Part shown: positions 33,119 through 41,458 of the stretch, piece after piece
Layout: each line of letters begins with the position of its first letter
Numbering within the stretch: position 1 is the first letter of the stretch
Assembly (NCBI RefSeq): GCF_000374845.1
Contig: NZ_KB895413.1
Location: 62,001 to 126,000 of the forward strand
Direction of reading: 5' to 3'
From: Paenibacillus terrigena DSM 21567
GTDB lineage: Bacteria; Bacillota; Bacilli; Paenibacillales; Paenibacillaceae
Length of the DNA: 64,000 bases
Translations under genes and position numbers: made by a program
The notes under the pieces: model-generated
Told to the model about the DNA's origin: nothing
The model's input: the letters and a program-made list of their open reading frames with translations, nothing else
Databases searched by the model: none

Positions 33119-35050
33119 ATGAATCAATCCGTAGAAATGTCTCATCTCGCGGACCAAGTGGTAGACAATAAAGCAGTGAACTCGCACTGGGAGGAATGGA
33201 AAGCGAAATATGGTGAGGGTGCAGCCGCATTGCTGAGTGGTGCGATGGCGCTTGGTGCCTGGTTCGTGACTGATCTTTGGCCTATTTTCTCAATCATCTT
33301 ATATTCAGCGGCATTTATCGTTGGCGGTTACGTGAAAGCGAAGGAAGGTCTCGAGACGCTTGTGAAAGAGAAGGATCTCGATGTGAACCTGCTTATGATC
33401 GTTGCTGCATTAGGTGCTGCATCTATCGGATATTGGGCGGAGGGCGCGATGCTGATCTTCATCTTTGCCTTGAGTGGTGCCCTTGAGACCTACACGATGA
33501 ACAAGAGCTCAAGAGATATTTCGGCACTGATGGACCTCAAACCTGAGAATGCCCGCGTTATTCGTGAAGGACAGGAAATGCTCGTGTCCATTGAAGCATT
33601 GCAAATCGATGATGTGCTGCTCGTCAAACCAGGTGAGCGAGTTCCAGCTGATGGTATGGTTACCGAAGGAAGTTCTTCCATTAACCAAGCTTCTATTACA
33701 GGTGAGAGTATTCCTGTAGATAAAATGGTTGGCGATGAAGTATTCGCAGGGACATTGAACGGCGAAGGTGTTATTTTCATCCAAGTGACGAAGACCAGTG
33801 AATCCAGCCTATTCTCCAAAATCATTCGCATGGTTCAAGAAGCACAGCAAGAAATGCCAAAGTCGCAAGTCTTCGTAGAGAAATTCGAACGGATGTATGC
33901 ACGGATTATCATTCTCGCGACGTCGTTGTTGATTGTCGTTCCGCCGCTTGTTTTCCAAGATACATGGAGTGCTGCGTTATATCGCGCGATGGTCTTTATT
34001 GTCGTCGCTTCTCCTTGTGCATTAGCCGCTTCGATCATGCCTGCAATGCTCTCCGCGATATCGAATAGTGCACGTAAAGGTCTTCTGTTCAAAGGTGGAG
34101 CGCATATTGAGAATTTGTCCCGTGTCAAAGCGATTGCATTCGATAAAACGGGTACACTAACGATCGGACATCCGGTGGTTGCGGAAGTGGTCTCATATCA
34201 AGGTCTGACTTCACAGGAAGTGCTGGAAATTGCGGCATCACTCGAGAGTTACTCGAATCACCCGATTGCGAAAGCCATTGTTGACCATGCGGGAAGTGAT
34301 GCGTTGCAAGGACATTCCATTTCAGATTTTCAGTCGATCACAGGCTTTGGTCTTCAAGCCAATCGGAACGGAATCGCATGGAAAGTCGGTAAACCGGCTT
34401 TTATGGAATCCGATTATTTATTTGAAAATATCATGTTGGATATCGAACGGATGGAGAATGAAGGGAAGACGCTCGTCGTGCTACAGAACCCATCGGGAAT
34501 CGCAGGTATTATCGCACTACAAGATCAGATTCGCCCAGATACGTCGCGTGTGATTCGAGATCTTAAGGCCATTGGCATCCATACCATCATGTTAACAGGG
34601 GATCAGCAGAAGACCGCAGAAGCGATTGGCAGACAGGCTGGAATCCAGCAGGTGTACGCCGATTTGCTGCCTGAGGATAAGCTGTCGATTATTAAGCAAT
34701 TGAAGCAGTCGCACCACTATGTAGCCATGGTCGGTGATGGTGTGAACGATGCACCCGCACTCGCGACCGCTTCAGTCGGCATCGCAATGGGTGCAGGGGG
34801 AAGTGATGTCGCACTCGAAACTGCTGATCTCGTATTGATGAATGATGACCTGAGCAAGCTGCGCGATGCGATTATTCTAGGCAGACGATCACGTAGGATT
34901 GTGAAGCAGAATCTCGTATTCTCAATTACGGTTATCGTAGCTTTAATCGCAACGAACTTTATCTCAGGCATTCCACTTCCGCTGGGTGTCGTAGGGCATG
35001 AAGGTAGTACAATTCTGGTTATTCTGAATGGACTTCGGTTGCTACGGTAG
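33119..35050 (+). CDS. pfeT: P1B-4-type metal-exporting ATPase, PfeT-like (Fe2+ efflux)
   Basis: About 643-residue P-type ATPase without an N-terminal metal-binding domain. Visible: actuator TGES (ITGESIPVD, near residue 202), the transmembrane SPC metal site (VVASPCALAASIMPA, near 302), phosphorylation site DKTGT (near 341), MLTGD and the hinge GDGVNDAP (near 538), and the last-helix HEGS motif (GHEGSTILVILN) typical of P1B-4 pumps. B. subtilis PfeT and Listeria FrvA of this group expel ferrous iron. The PerR box in the promoter and Fur-like leader motifs support an iron role rather than zinc or cadmium. ATG 33119 or 33116 follow AAAGGGG. Confidence 0.9.
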   Translation: MNQSVEMSHLADQVVDNKAVNSHWEEWKAKYGEGAAALLSGAMALGAWFVTDLWPIFSIILYSAAFIVGGYVKAKEGLETLVKEKDLDVNLLMIVAALGAASIGYWAEGAMLIFIFALSGALETYTMNKSSRDISALMDLKPENARVIREGQEMLVSIEALQIDDVLLVKPGERVPADGMVTEGSSSINQASITGESIPVDKMVGDEVFAGTLNGEGVIFIQVTKTSESSLFSKIIRMVQEAQQEMPKSQVFVEKFERMYARIIILATSLLIVVPPLVFQDTWSAALYRAMVFIVVASPCALAASIMPAMLSAISNSARKGLLFKGGAHIENLSRVKAIAFDKTGTLTIGHPVVAEVVSYQGLTSQEVLEIAASLESYSNHPIAKAIVDHAGSDALQGHSISDFQSITGFGLQANRNGIAWKVGKPAFMESDYLFENIMLDIERMENEGKTLVVLQNPSGIAGIIALQDQIRPDTSRVIRDLKAIGIHTIMLTGDQQKTAEAIGRQAGIQQVYADLLPEDKLSIIKQLKQSHHYVAMVGDGVNDAPALATASVGIAMGAGGSDVALETADLVLMNDDLSKLRDAIILGRRSRRIVKQNLVFSITVIVALIATNFISGIPLPLGVVGHEGSTILVILNGLRLLR

Positions 35051-35071
35051 GACATATGCGACGAAGATGAG

Positions 35072-35104
35072 AAAAGGCTCATTCCAGCTGGAATGAGCCT
35101 TTTG
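35072..35104 (+). terminator. Intrinsic terminator after pfeT-like gene
   Basis: AAAAGGCTCATTCCA and its complement around AGCTGG, ending in TTTT; nearly perfect palindrome. Confidence 0.92.
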
Positions 35105-35140
35105 CGTCATTATTATTTATTTAAAATTTCAAAATACATA

Positions 35141-35169
35141 TTGCGTTACGGAGTAATTATTATTACTAT
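35141..35169 (+). promoter_or_regulatory. Promoter with internal palindrome, candidate autoregulatory operator
   Basis: TTGCGT (35141-35146), 17-base spacer, TACTAT (35164-35169). Between them AGTAAT-TATT-ATTACT (35152-35167) is a perfect palindrome reaching into the -10, well placed for repression by the HTH protein encoded next. Confidence 0.6.
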
Positions 35170-35192
35170 ATAGAGTAAGGAGGTGTTAAAAA

Positions 35193-36251
35193 ATGGATGA
35201 AGATTTACAGCTTAACGTTCCGCTATTACGAAGACGTGTTCCGAACCTAACAACTGCGGCACGGACAGCTGGTCTAAGAGCTGCGACCGTCTCCAATTTA
35301 TGTACAGGCAAAATTCCAATCGGTCGGGCTGAAGTGAAAACGTTAGTAGCCCTTGCGACACTTGCAGGGTGTAGTCTGGATGAACTCATTATTCGAGGGA
35401 GTGGGATAAGGATGATTGAGACGGGGATTAAGGCTTTGGATTTACTTGCACCGGTTGTTCGCGGAGGTACGGTTGGTTTTGTGGCGCATCCGAATATGGG
35501 GCAGCTCGTATTATTGGCTGAATTTATGCTTCGATTGAGAAAACGCGGCTTCGCAACGGTATTCTGGAACCCAGGTTCAGATGCTCCAGGAATGAATCAT
35601 ATTCTTGCGCAGACAGAGTTCCAGCATAGTACGCGAGAAGAGATCTATGAGCGGATCGTAAGTCTTCGAGATGAGAAGGATGTCGTGTTAGGTGTGGATC
35701 GAAGTACCGTGTTATCGGGCGAATTGTTCTCTCTCCGTGAAAGTCTTAAGGAAGTTGGAGCTAGACCGATCACGATTGCACTCGTCGATATGAATTGTGA
35801 GGTTGTGGATGAGCAAGATGCCTATGGACCTCTGGATACGTTATGGCGGTTCGATGCGGACCTTATTTCTCGTTCTATTTATCCGGCCATTGATCCAATT
35901 GCCTCCACCTCCACGGTATTAGAAGGTGCGCATTTGGACGCGATTCATCTCACAACACAGCAGCGTGCACGGAAATTGCTGCGCCGCTACCGCGAATTAA
36001 GATCACTCGTTGCTGCACATGGATTGGATAAAATATCAGAGGCTGATACACAATTGTATAAGCGTGGCGAGCGACTAGAATCTTTCCTTGCACAGCCATT
36101 TTTTGTCGCCGAACCTTATACGCAGAAATCTGGCGAGTGGTTATCGCTCTATGACACGCTAGAAGATGTGCGGCGGATTTTGGATGGTGAGATGGATACT
36201 GTCGATCCTTCAGAGCTGTTTTTCAGAGGCCGGTTAGAGGTTAGAGCTTAA
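35193..36251 (+). CDS. HTH domain fused to a degenerate F1 ATP synthase beta-subunit fold
   Basis: 352 residues, function unknown. Residues 8-68 form an XRE-like helix-turn-helix (TAARTAGLRAATVSNLCTGK...VALATLAGCSLDELI). From residue 76 to the end the chain follows F1 beta: ETGIKALDLLAPVVRGG, then the P-loop strand, SRSIYPAIDPIASTSTVL (226-243), YRELRSLVAAHGLDKISEAD, and FLAQPFFVAEPYTQKSGEWL with DTLEDVRRILDGEMD near the C-terminus. The P-loop is lost: residues 97-105 read VAHPNMGQL where beta has FGGAGVGKT, so the ATP-binding Lys and Thr are Gln and Leu. The beta-barrel N-terminal domain is replaced by the HTH. A perfect AAGGAGGTG precedes the ATG, and terminators on both sides make it a single-gene unit. 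Best guess: a DNA-binding regulator using a dead ATPase fold. Confidence 0.85.
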   Translation: MDEDLQLNVPLLRRRVPNLTTAARTAGLRAATVSNLCTGKIPIGRAEVKTLVALATLAGCSLDELIIRGSGIRMIETGIKALDLLAPVVRGGTVGFVAHPNMGQLVLLAEFMLRLRKRGFATVFWNPGSDAPGMNHILAQTEFQHSTREEIYERIVSLRDEKDVVLGVDRSTVLSGELFSLRESLKEVGARPITIALVDMNCEVVDEQDAYGPLDTLWRFDADLISRSIYPAIDPIASTSTVLEGAHLDAIHLTTQQRARKLLRRYRELRSLVAAHGLDKISEADTQLYKRGERLESFLAQPFFVAEPYTQKSGEWLSLYDTLEDVRRILDGEMDTVDPSELFFRGRLEVRA

Positions 36252-36276
36252 AAATATAGGAATTGAAGATATGTAG

Positions 36277-36304
36277 AACCACAGCCGAGGCTGTGGTTTT
36301 TTTG
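36277..36304 (+). terminator. Intrinsic terminator after HTH/beta-subunit-like gene
   Basis: AACCACAGCC / GGCTGTGGTT, then seven T. Confidence 0.93.
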
Positions 36305-36331
36305 GTATGCGGCGCAAAAACAAAATAGTAA

Positions 36332-36392
36332 TTGACAATGATTAACAATTTGAATATGATATACACAAGAAATGAATGAATGGTTCATTCAT
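36332..36392 (+). promoter_or_regulatory. Strong promoter and TetR-type operator for the SDR-tetR operon
   Basis: TTGACA (36332-36337), 17-base spacer, TATGAT (36355-36360). ATGAATGAA-TGG-TTCATTCAT (36372-36392) is a perfect palindrome with 9-base arms near the transcription start, the usual form of a TetR-family operator; the TetR gene is second in the operon, so autoregulation is likely. Confidence 0.8.
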
Positions 36393-36427
36393 AAAAAGTC
36401 GAATCTATTCAAAGGAGATCGATAAAC

Positions 36428-37333
36428 GTGATAAAATCCAATGAGAACAAAAAGTGGACAGTAGCAGGCAAGTATGTTGTCATTACGGGGGCAACAAGCG
36501 GCATCGGCTTGGCAGCTGCGAAAGAGCTTGCAGCTCGCGGCGCTAACCTTGGGATCGTGGCACGGAGTGAGGCGAAGGCGAAGGATCTGGTAGATGAAAT
36601 CCATGCCATAACAAAAGGCCGTGCAACCGTGGATATTTTTATCGCGGATATGGCTTCTCTGCAATCGGTTCGTGAAGCGGCCAGCGAAATCCTAGAGAAA
36701 TGTCCGAGAATTGACGTACTGGTCAATAACGCAGGCGCTTTATTTGATAAGCATCAAATGACGGTCGACGGTTTCGAGATGACTTGGGCGGTCAATTATC
36801 TGGCCCCATTCCTGCTCACGACATTGCTCATTGATCGGCTGAAAGAAAGTGGGCCTGCCCGTATCGTGACGACCGCATCCCATGGCCATAAGATGGCGAA
36901 GAAAGGCATCATTTTCGACGATTTGAACGCTATACGCCTCTACAGCTTTCCGCAAAGATTTATGGGAGGTTCTACCTTTCGCTACGCTGAGACGAAGCTG
37001 GCGAACATCATGTTCACAGCGGAATTGGCTAGACGGCTTGAAGGTACAGGCGTAACGGCACATTGTTTTGATCCAGGGCTCGTTGCTACGAATTTCAACC
37101 AGAACAATGGCATGATGGCTCGGATGACCATGGCGATGATGAATAGATTTTCCCGCACCCCGGAAAAAGGGGCCGAGACGCTGGTATGGCTCGCAGATAC
37201 GGATGAGATCAACGGTCACAACGGTTGCTATTATACTGATATGGCAGTTACCGTGCCGGCTCAGCCTGCACAGAATCAAGAAGCCGCTAAGCGATTGTGG
37301 GAAGTAAGCAGGGAACAGCTGGATCTCTCGTAG
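36428..37333 (+). CDS. Short-chain dehydrogenase/reductase (retinol-dehydrogenase-like)
   Basis: 301-residue NAD(P)-dependent oxidoreductase. Cofactor motif TGATSGIG at residues 20-27, structural NNAG near 100, catalytic Ser in VTTASHGH near 144 and YxxxK in FRYAETKLAN near 181. The GATSGIG plus basic residue pattern (ARSEAK) suggests NADP preference. The sequence resembles retinol-dehydrogenase-like SDRs, but bacterial members act on varied carbonyls. GTG 36428 follows AAAGGAGA by nine bases. The TetR gene follows 36 bases later, in the same operon. Confidence 0.92.
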   Translation: MIKSNENKKWTVAGKYVVITGATSGIGLAAAKELAARGANLGIVARSEAKAKDLVDEIHAITKGRATVDIFIADMASLQSVREAASEILEKCPRIDVLVNNAGALFDKHQMTVDGFEMTWAVNYLAPFLLTTLLIDRLKESGPARIVTTASHGHKMAKKGIIFDDLNAIRLYSFPQRFMGGSTFRYAETKLANIMFTAELARRLEGTGVTAHCFDPGLVATNFNQNNGMMARMTMAMMNRFSRTPEKGAETLVWLADTDEINGHNGCYYTDMAVTVPAQPAQNQEAAKRLWEVSREQLDLS

Positions 37334-37369
37334 AATTTATAGTCTAAATAAGAAAGGTGATTATCATAT

Positions 37370-37969
37370 ATGGCAACGAAACGAAGCGATGAAAATCAAC
37401 CCGAATCGCCTCTGGATGAGCGGAGGGAACAGATTAAGAAGGCGGCGCTCAAAGTTTTTGCGCAGCGGGGAATTGCCGGCACGAAAATGAGTATGATCGC
37501 ATCCGAAGCCGGCATTAGCCAAGGTTTATCCTATCGCTATTTCAGCTCAAAGGAAGAGCTCTTTGTCGTGCTCGTGCAAGATGCGCTTGAGGAGGCGCAA
37601 ACGGCGATCAAACAGATTCATCAGCTTCCGGGTTCGCCGCTTGCACAGATCAAAGCATTGACCATCCAGATGCTCGACGAAAATCATAAGCAGTATTTCC
37701 TACTGCTCCGTCAAGCGCAAACCTCCAAGGATGTGCCGTTGCAAGCGAAGCAGCTTCTTGAGCAATACTCTTCGGAAGACACGATTCGTCTGCTCGTCCC
37801 GATCTTCATGAATGGTCAGCAGGCTGGAGAGTTCCGTGAGGGCAGTGCGGAGCGGCTGTTGTTCCTTTACTTCTCTGTCGTGACCGGTCTCATGCTGCAG
37901 GATGTGAACTTACCTGAAGGGTATTGGGTGCAAGAGGTAGATTATTTAATGCGGATATTGACCAAATAA
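37370..37969 (+). CDS. TetR-family transcriptional regulator
   Basis: 199-residue repressor with the TetR N-terminal HTH (REQIKKAALKVFAQRGIAGTKMSMIASEAGISQGLSYRYFSSKEELFVVLV, about residues 18-68) and a helical ligand domain. It follows the SDR gene and probably binds the perfect palindrome upstream of it, released by a substrate of the SDR (inference). AGAAAGGTGA stands before the ATG. Confidence 0.93.
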   Translation: MATKRSDENQPESPLDERREQIKKAALKVFAQRGIAGTKMSMIASEAGISQGLSYRYFSSKEELFVVLVQDALEEAQTAIKQIHQLPGSPLAQIKALTIQMLDENHKQYFLLLRQAQTSKDVPLQAKQLLEQYSSEDTIRLLVPIFMNGQQAGEFREGSAERLLFLYFSVVTGLMLQDVNLPEGYWVQEVDYLMRILTK

Positions 37970-38010
37970 GTCCATAGCCACTTACCAGCTGAAGAGAGGA
38001 GACGTTATTC

Positions 38011-38823
38011 ATGTATGTACCCATTCAATTCATCGATGAAACGCTCGTCCATCCTCAGTTGAACTATTCCGAGATGCTGCCGAGCGATGCATTAAAACCG
38101 TATGTGGCATGCTATTGGCGGCTAACATCCCAATCCCGTCTAGAAGAGGTAATCCTTCATCGTGTTATACCCGACGGATGCGTGGATATATTATTTGATC
38201 TTACTTCAGGCGAGACACACTTCGCAGGCATTATGAACCAGGTCGACATGATTCCATTGATCGGAGACGTTCATTTGCTGGGGATCCGATTTTTGCCCGT
38301 GAGTATTCCATTTCTATTAAAAGGCGACGCAGCATTTCTTGTGAATCACATGCTAGATGTGGTGGACATCTTCGGAAACAAATCATTGTTCAATGATTAT
38401 ATAATCACGCCGGAACAATCATGGAACCAGCAGGTAAAAAGGATTGAAGAAGAATTAATGATCATTTTCAAGCATCATGTTCTGGATCCAAGGTTCAACG
38501 GGATGTTGAGTGTGATATTGGAGCGGGGCGGCATTGTGACAAGAGCAGAGCTCGCGGAATATTTCACAACATCAGAGCGGCAAATCGCTAGAATATTTAA
38601 GTCCTTCATAGGTGTCTCCACCAAAGAGTATGCTAGTATCATTCAATTTCAAAGTGTATTGAGGCTCCTGAAACAGAGCCAATCCCCTGTGAATTGGTCT
38701 GATCTGTCATTACAAGGCGGCTACTACGATCAGTCACATTTCATCCATGCTTTCAAAAAACATTATGGTATCACGCCGGGACACCTGATAACGAAACCAT
38801 GTCCTATTTTTCCAATACAATAA
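38011..38823 (+). CDS. AraC-family transcriptional regulator with DUF6597-type sensor domain
   Basis: 270-residue regulator. The N-terminal part has the pattern LKPYVACYWRLTSQ...HRVIPDGCVDILFDL...LLGIRFLPVSIPFLL typical of DUF6597-type sensors (about residues 28-110). The AraC domain is C-terminal (TRAELAEYFTTSERQIARIFKSFIGVSTKEYASIIQFQSVLRLLK, then DLSLQGGYYDQSHFIHAFKKHYGITPG). GAAGAGAGGAG precedes the ATG. A VOC-family gene follows 48 bases later, as is common for this regulator type. Confidence 0.9.
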   Translation: MYVPIQFIDETLVHPQLNYSEMLPSDALKPYVACYWRLTSQSRLEEVILHRVIPDGCVDILFDLTSGETHFAGIMNQVDMIPLIGDVHLLGIRFLPVSIPFLLKGDAAFLVNHMLDVVDIFGNKSLFNDYIITPEQSWNQQVKRIEEELMIIFKHHVLDPRFNGMLSVILERGGIVTRAELAEYFTTSERQIARIFKSFIGVSTKEYASIIQFQSVLRLLKQSQSPVNWSDLSLQGGYYDQSHFIHAFKKHYGITPGHLITKPCPIFPIQ

Positions 38824-38871
38824 TCCGGACCTGCTGATATGATAAGGACAAACACGAAGGAGGTTCGAATG

Positions 38872-39252
38872 ATGCAGCATATCACCGTAAATCTAAAAGT
38901 AGACAATGTAAAAGATACATTGACGTTCTACAAGGATGTTCTTGGTTTTGAGGTATTGATGACAGTGCCGGATGAGGATCAGCCAATCCTGAATTGGGCA
39001 ATGGTGAAAAACGGCGGCGCACAGCTCATGTTCCAAGAAAAAGAAAACCTTGAAGAAGAATATCCTATGCTGAAACAAGAGAGCGGAACCGGCTGTTTAA
39101 CTTTGTTCGTCAAAGTCGATGACCTGGAAAATCTATTCGCGAAAATTACCGGCAAATCCGAAGTCATTAAACCGATCCATACGACATTTTATGGTGCAAA
39201 AGAATTTGCGATCGTGGACAATAATGGCTATGTATTAACGTTCGCTGAATAA
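38872..39252 (+). CDS. VOC (glyoxalase/bleomycin-resistance-like) family protein
   Basis: 126-residue protein of two beta-alpha-beta-beta-beta units: HITVNLKVDNVKDTLTFYKDVLGFEVLMTVP and TLFVKVDDLENLFAKITGKSEVIKP...FYGAKEFAIVDNNGYVLTFAE. Such proteins act as metal-dependent enzymes or as small-molecule binders; nothing points to a substrate. ATG 38872 has AAGGAGG eight bases upstream; ATG 38869 is an alternative. Probably controlled with or by the preceding AraC gene. Confidence 0.88.
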   Translation: MQHITVNLKVDNVKDTLTFYKDVLGFEVLMTVPDEDQPILNWAMVKNGGAQLMFQEKENLEEEYPMLKQESGTGCLTLFVKVDDLENLFAKITGKSEVIKPIHTTFYGAKEFAIVDNNGYVLTFAE

Positions 39253-39291
39253 GTGGAATGATTGCATCGATATGGCACGACAAAGAAGACA

Positions 39292-39330
39292 AAGAAGCTC
39301 GAACGGCAATCGCCAGAGCTTCTTTTTTTT
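39292..39330. terminator. Terminator between convergent VOC and DUF5054 genes (repeat copy A)
   Basis: AAGAAGCTC / GAGCTTCTT around an imperfect inner stem, then T8. The segment 39288-39321 is about 88 percent identical to 48366-48399. Confidence 0.85.
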
Positions 39331-39358
39331 CAGTCTCATTCTGAACCAAAGCTTCCTT

Positions 39359-41434
39359 CTACTTGCCGAACGACTGCAACAGCAATTGGAAACGAAACTT
39401 CATATCGTCTTCGAACCACATTCTGAAATTCGTCCCCCACACGTTATTGTGCAGGTTGAAATGAAACCCGCTGTCCAAAGGAGCAAATGTATTATCGAAC
39501 TGAAGCAGTCTTCTTTCGCCAGGACATACGATCGGCGCATCTAGCGTTCGGATCGTGCAGCTTCCGTCCGCACCCTCGTAATAGAGCCCGGAGTTTACGG
39601 CATGCATATTGCGATTCCCGTCTTTTACAACGGTTAATGGAGAGAGGAGCTGCCCCAGCTTATCCATTGTCCACATATTCGGGTTATCTACGAGCGGCAC
39701 GAATGAGAACCAGCTTGCTTCTGGCAGTCGGCAGGCAGTTTTCCCGATCCAGTGAAGTTCAACATCGATTTGCGGCTCTTGCTTATGGAATGCATAGACC
39801 AGGATCAACTTGCGGGGTGCGCCGTACTGTTCGCAGACGATCGCATCCATAGCTAGTTCGATCCGTACAACATCGCGATCCGCTTGCTTCTCCAATCGAA
39901 TCGTCCTTAGCGCCCCCTGATAACTTGTATGTTCCGGCCGCGGTTCCGCATATTCCATGCCCGGTTTGCCAAAATCGGGTTCTGCCCAGCTGTAGTGCAG
40001 TCTCATATCTCTAGAATATTCTTTATAAAATCGGTTGTAATTTTCTTGGTCGAACGTCTCGTATCGATAGGCTCCTAACCGGTGAGCATCGTTTGCCCAT
40101 ACTTTTCCGTTACGATCCACTAATTGATGAATCGATCCATCTGGAGCAAAGGCTGCGCGAAAGCGACCCAATTCATAACAAGTATTCCATTCAAGCTGCT
40201 CCGCGTTGGAATCCGAAACGATCCTGTCTTCCGGAGCAAGCCCTTCGAATGCAGCCAGCGCTTCACTAATCAGCTCCTGAGGCAATGCGGATAAAGCCTG
40301 GTCGATATATTCGCGTTGTTCTTGCCACGAGCTTTCGAACAAGCTGAACGATCGGTCCGACTTTGCCATGTGCTGCAGATAAGAAAATTTATATGTAGTG
40401 CTGTCTTTCACGGCATCGCTCACTCTGGCAGCGGCGAAATCGGCGGCAGCATAGGCGCTGTAATCGCCTAAATACACCTTTTCATCCATACCCCACGTAT
40501 GCTCTGGGACGAGCATTAATCGGTTGCAAAATAAGGAGTATGATTCACTTTTCGGGTCTAAAGCGCCGGAAGCGACCCATTTGTCTCTTAACCGAAGCAG
40601 TTCCCGGTACCGAGCGATCTTCCAAGGGTCGGAAGCGGCGCCGTGAATCCATGAATCGCCAATTTCCTCGTGGATGACCGGTAGGCGATCTTTCAATGCG
40701 AGCAGCTTCTCTGCAAAAGCATCTAAGGTGGATGCTATAATTTCCGCTCCTGGATATTCATGCTGCAAGTGAACAAACAATTCGCGTACAGCTTCGATAC
40801 TGGAAGGACCATGGTTGTCGCCAGTGTGGGCAAAATACAAAGCATCTTCCAGTCCATCGATCTCTAACGGCTTGCCATAATCGGCAGCATAATTGACGAT
40901 GACTTCCGAGCCGTCGGCGGCGCGCCATACGAAAACATCGGGTACATGCGGCTTTTTGGAAGCCGGATTGACGCCCAAATGCAAATATTGAATACCGTGT
41001 CTTGCCAGGATCGGCACGATGCCAATGGTATGCCCTGGAACGTCTGTCATTTTCGCCGCAATCGTTGTTTTTCCGAACTGCTGATCAAGATTCTTGGAAA
41101 GAGACAAGCCGTATTCGAACAGCTTCGCATCCATTAATTCGGAATGCGGCGTAAACGGCAATCCATGCCAAGCGATTCGGCCCTGACGTATCGCTTCCTC
41201 CATACGGCTGCGAGCATCCGGCGTCGCCGTTCGCAAATATTCGTGTATTAGCCACGAACCGGTCGTCCAGACGAAATTCGCATTTCCTTCTTCCTCAGTT
41301 AAACGCTCGGATAAATCCAATGCCTGTGGAATGTACTGATTCATGTACCGCTCGACAACATGCTTTGCTAAATCGGTAAAGCCAATGTCCAGATGGGTTT
41401 TGAAAATAACATGAACTCTTTTGTAGGCTGCCAC
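39359..41434 (-). CDS. DUF5054 (GH38-like) glycoside hydrolase
   Basis: 691-residue cytoplasmic protein related to GH38 alpha-mannosidases. It begins KRVHVIFKTHLDIGFTDLAKHVVERY, where HLD stands at the zinc-binding HTHWD position, and has a nucleophile-like segment AAKMTDVPGHTIGIVPILARHGIQYLHLGVN. The C-terminal half is beta-rich, as in GH38 lyase/hydrolase tails. Substrate is unknown, but the gene is last in a cluster with sugar ABC genes and a YesMN-type two-component system, so it should act on the imported glycan. There is no signal peptide. Its promoter is far upstream at 48.3 kb. Confidence 0.85.
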   Translation of the reverse strand: MAAYKRVHVIFKTHLDIGFTDLAKHVVERYMNQYIPQALDLSERLTEEEGNANFVWTTGSWLIHEYLRTATPDARSRMEEAIRQGRIAWHGLPFTPHSELMDAKLFEYGLSLSKNLDQQFGKTTIAAKMTDVPGHTIGIVPILARHGIQYLHLGVNPASKKPHVPDVFVWRAADGSEVIVNYAADYGKPLEIDGLEDALYFAHTGDNHGPSSIEAVRELFVHLQHEYPGAEIIASTLDAFAEKLLALKDRLPVIHEEIGDSWIHGAASDPWKIARYRELLRLRDKWVASGALDPKSESYSLFCNRLMLVPEHTWGMDEKVYLGDYSAYAAADFAAARVSDAVKDSTTYKFSYLQHMAKSDRSFSLFESSWQEQREYIDQALSALPQELISEALAAFEGLAPEDRIVSDSNAEQLEWNTCYELGRFRAAFAPDGSIHQLVDRNGKVWANDAHRLGAYRYETFDQENYNRFYKEYSRDMRLHYSWAEPDFGKPGMEYAEPRPEHTSYQGALRTIRLEKQADRDVVRIELAMDAIVCEQYGAPRKLILVYAFHKQEPQIDVELHWIGKTACRLPEASWFSFVPLVDNPNMWTMDKLGQLLSPLTVVKDGNRNMHAVNSGLYYEGADGSCTIRTLDAPIVCPGERRLLQFDNTFAPLDSGFHFNLHNNVWGTNFRMWFEDDMKFRFQLLLQSFGK

Positions 41435-41458
41435 GATTTCCCTCTCCTTAATGTTCGA

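Noticed and set aside
36740-37279. 179-residue minus-strand ORF across the SDR gene
   Set aside because: Antisense to conserved SDR motifs, no ribosome site and no recognisable domain.
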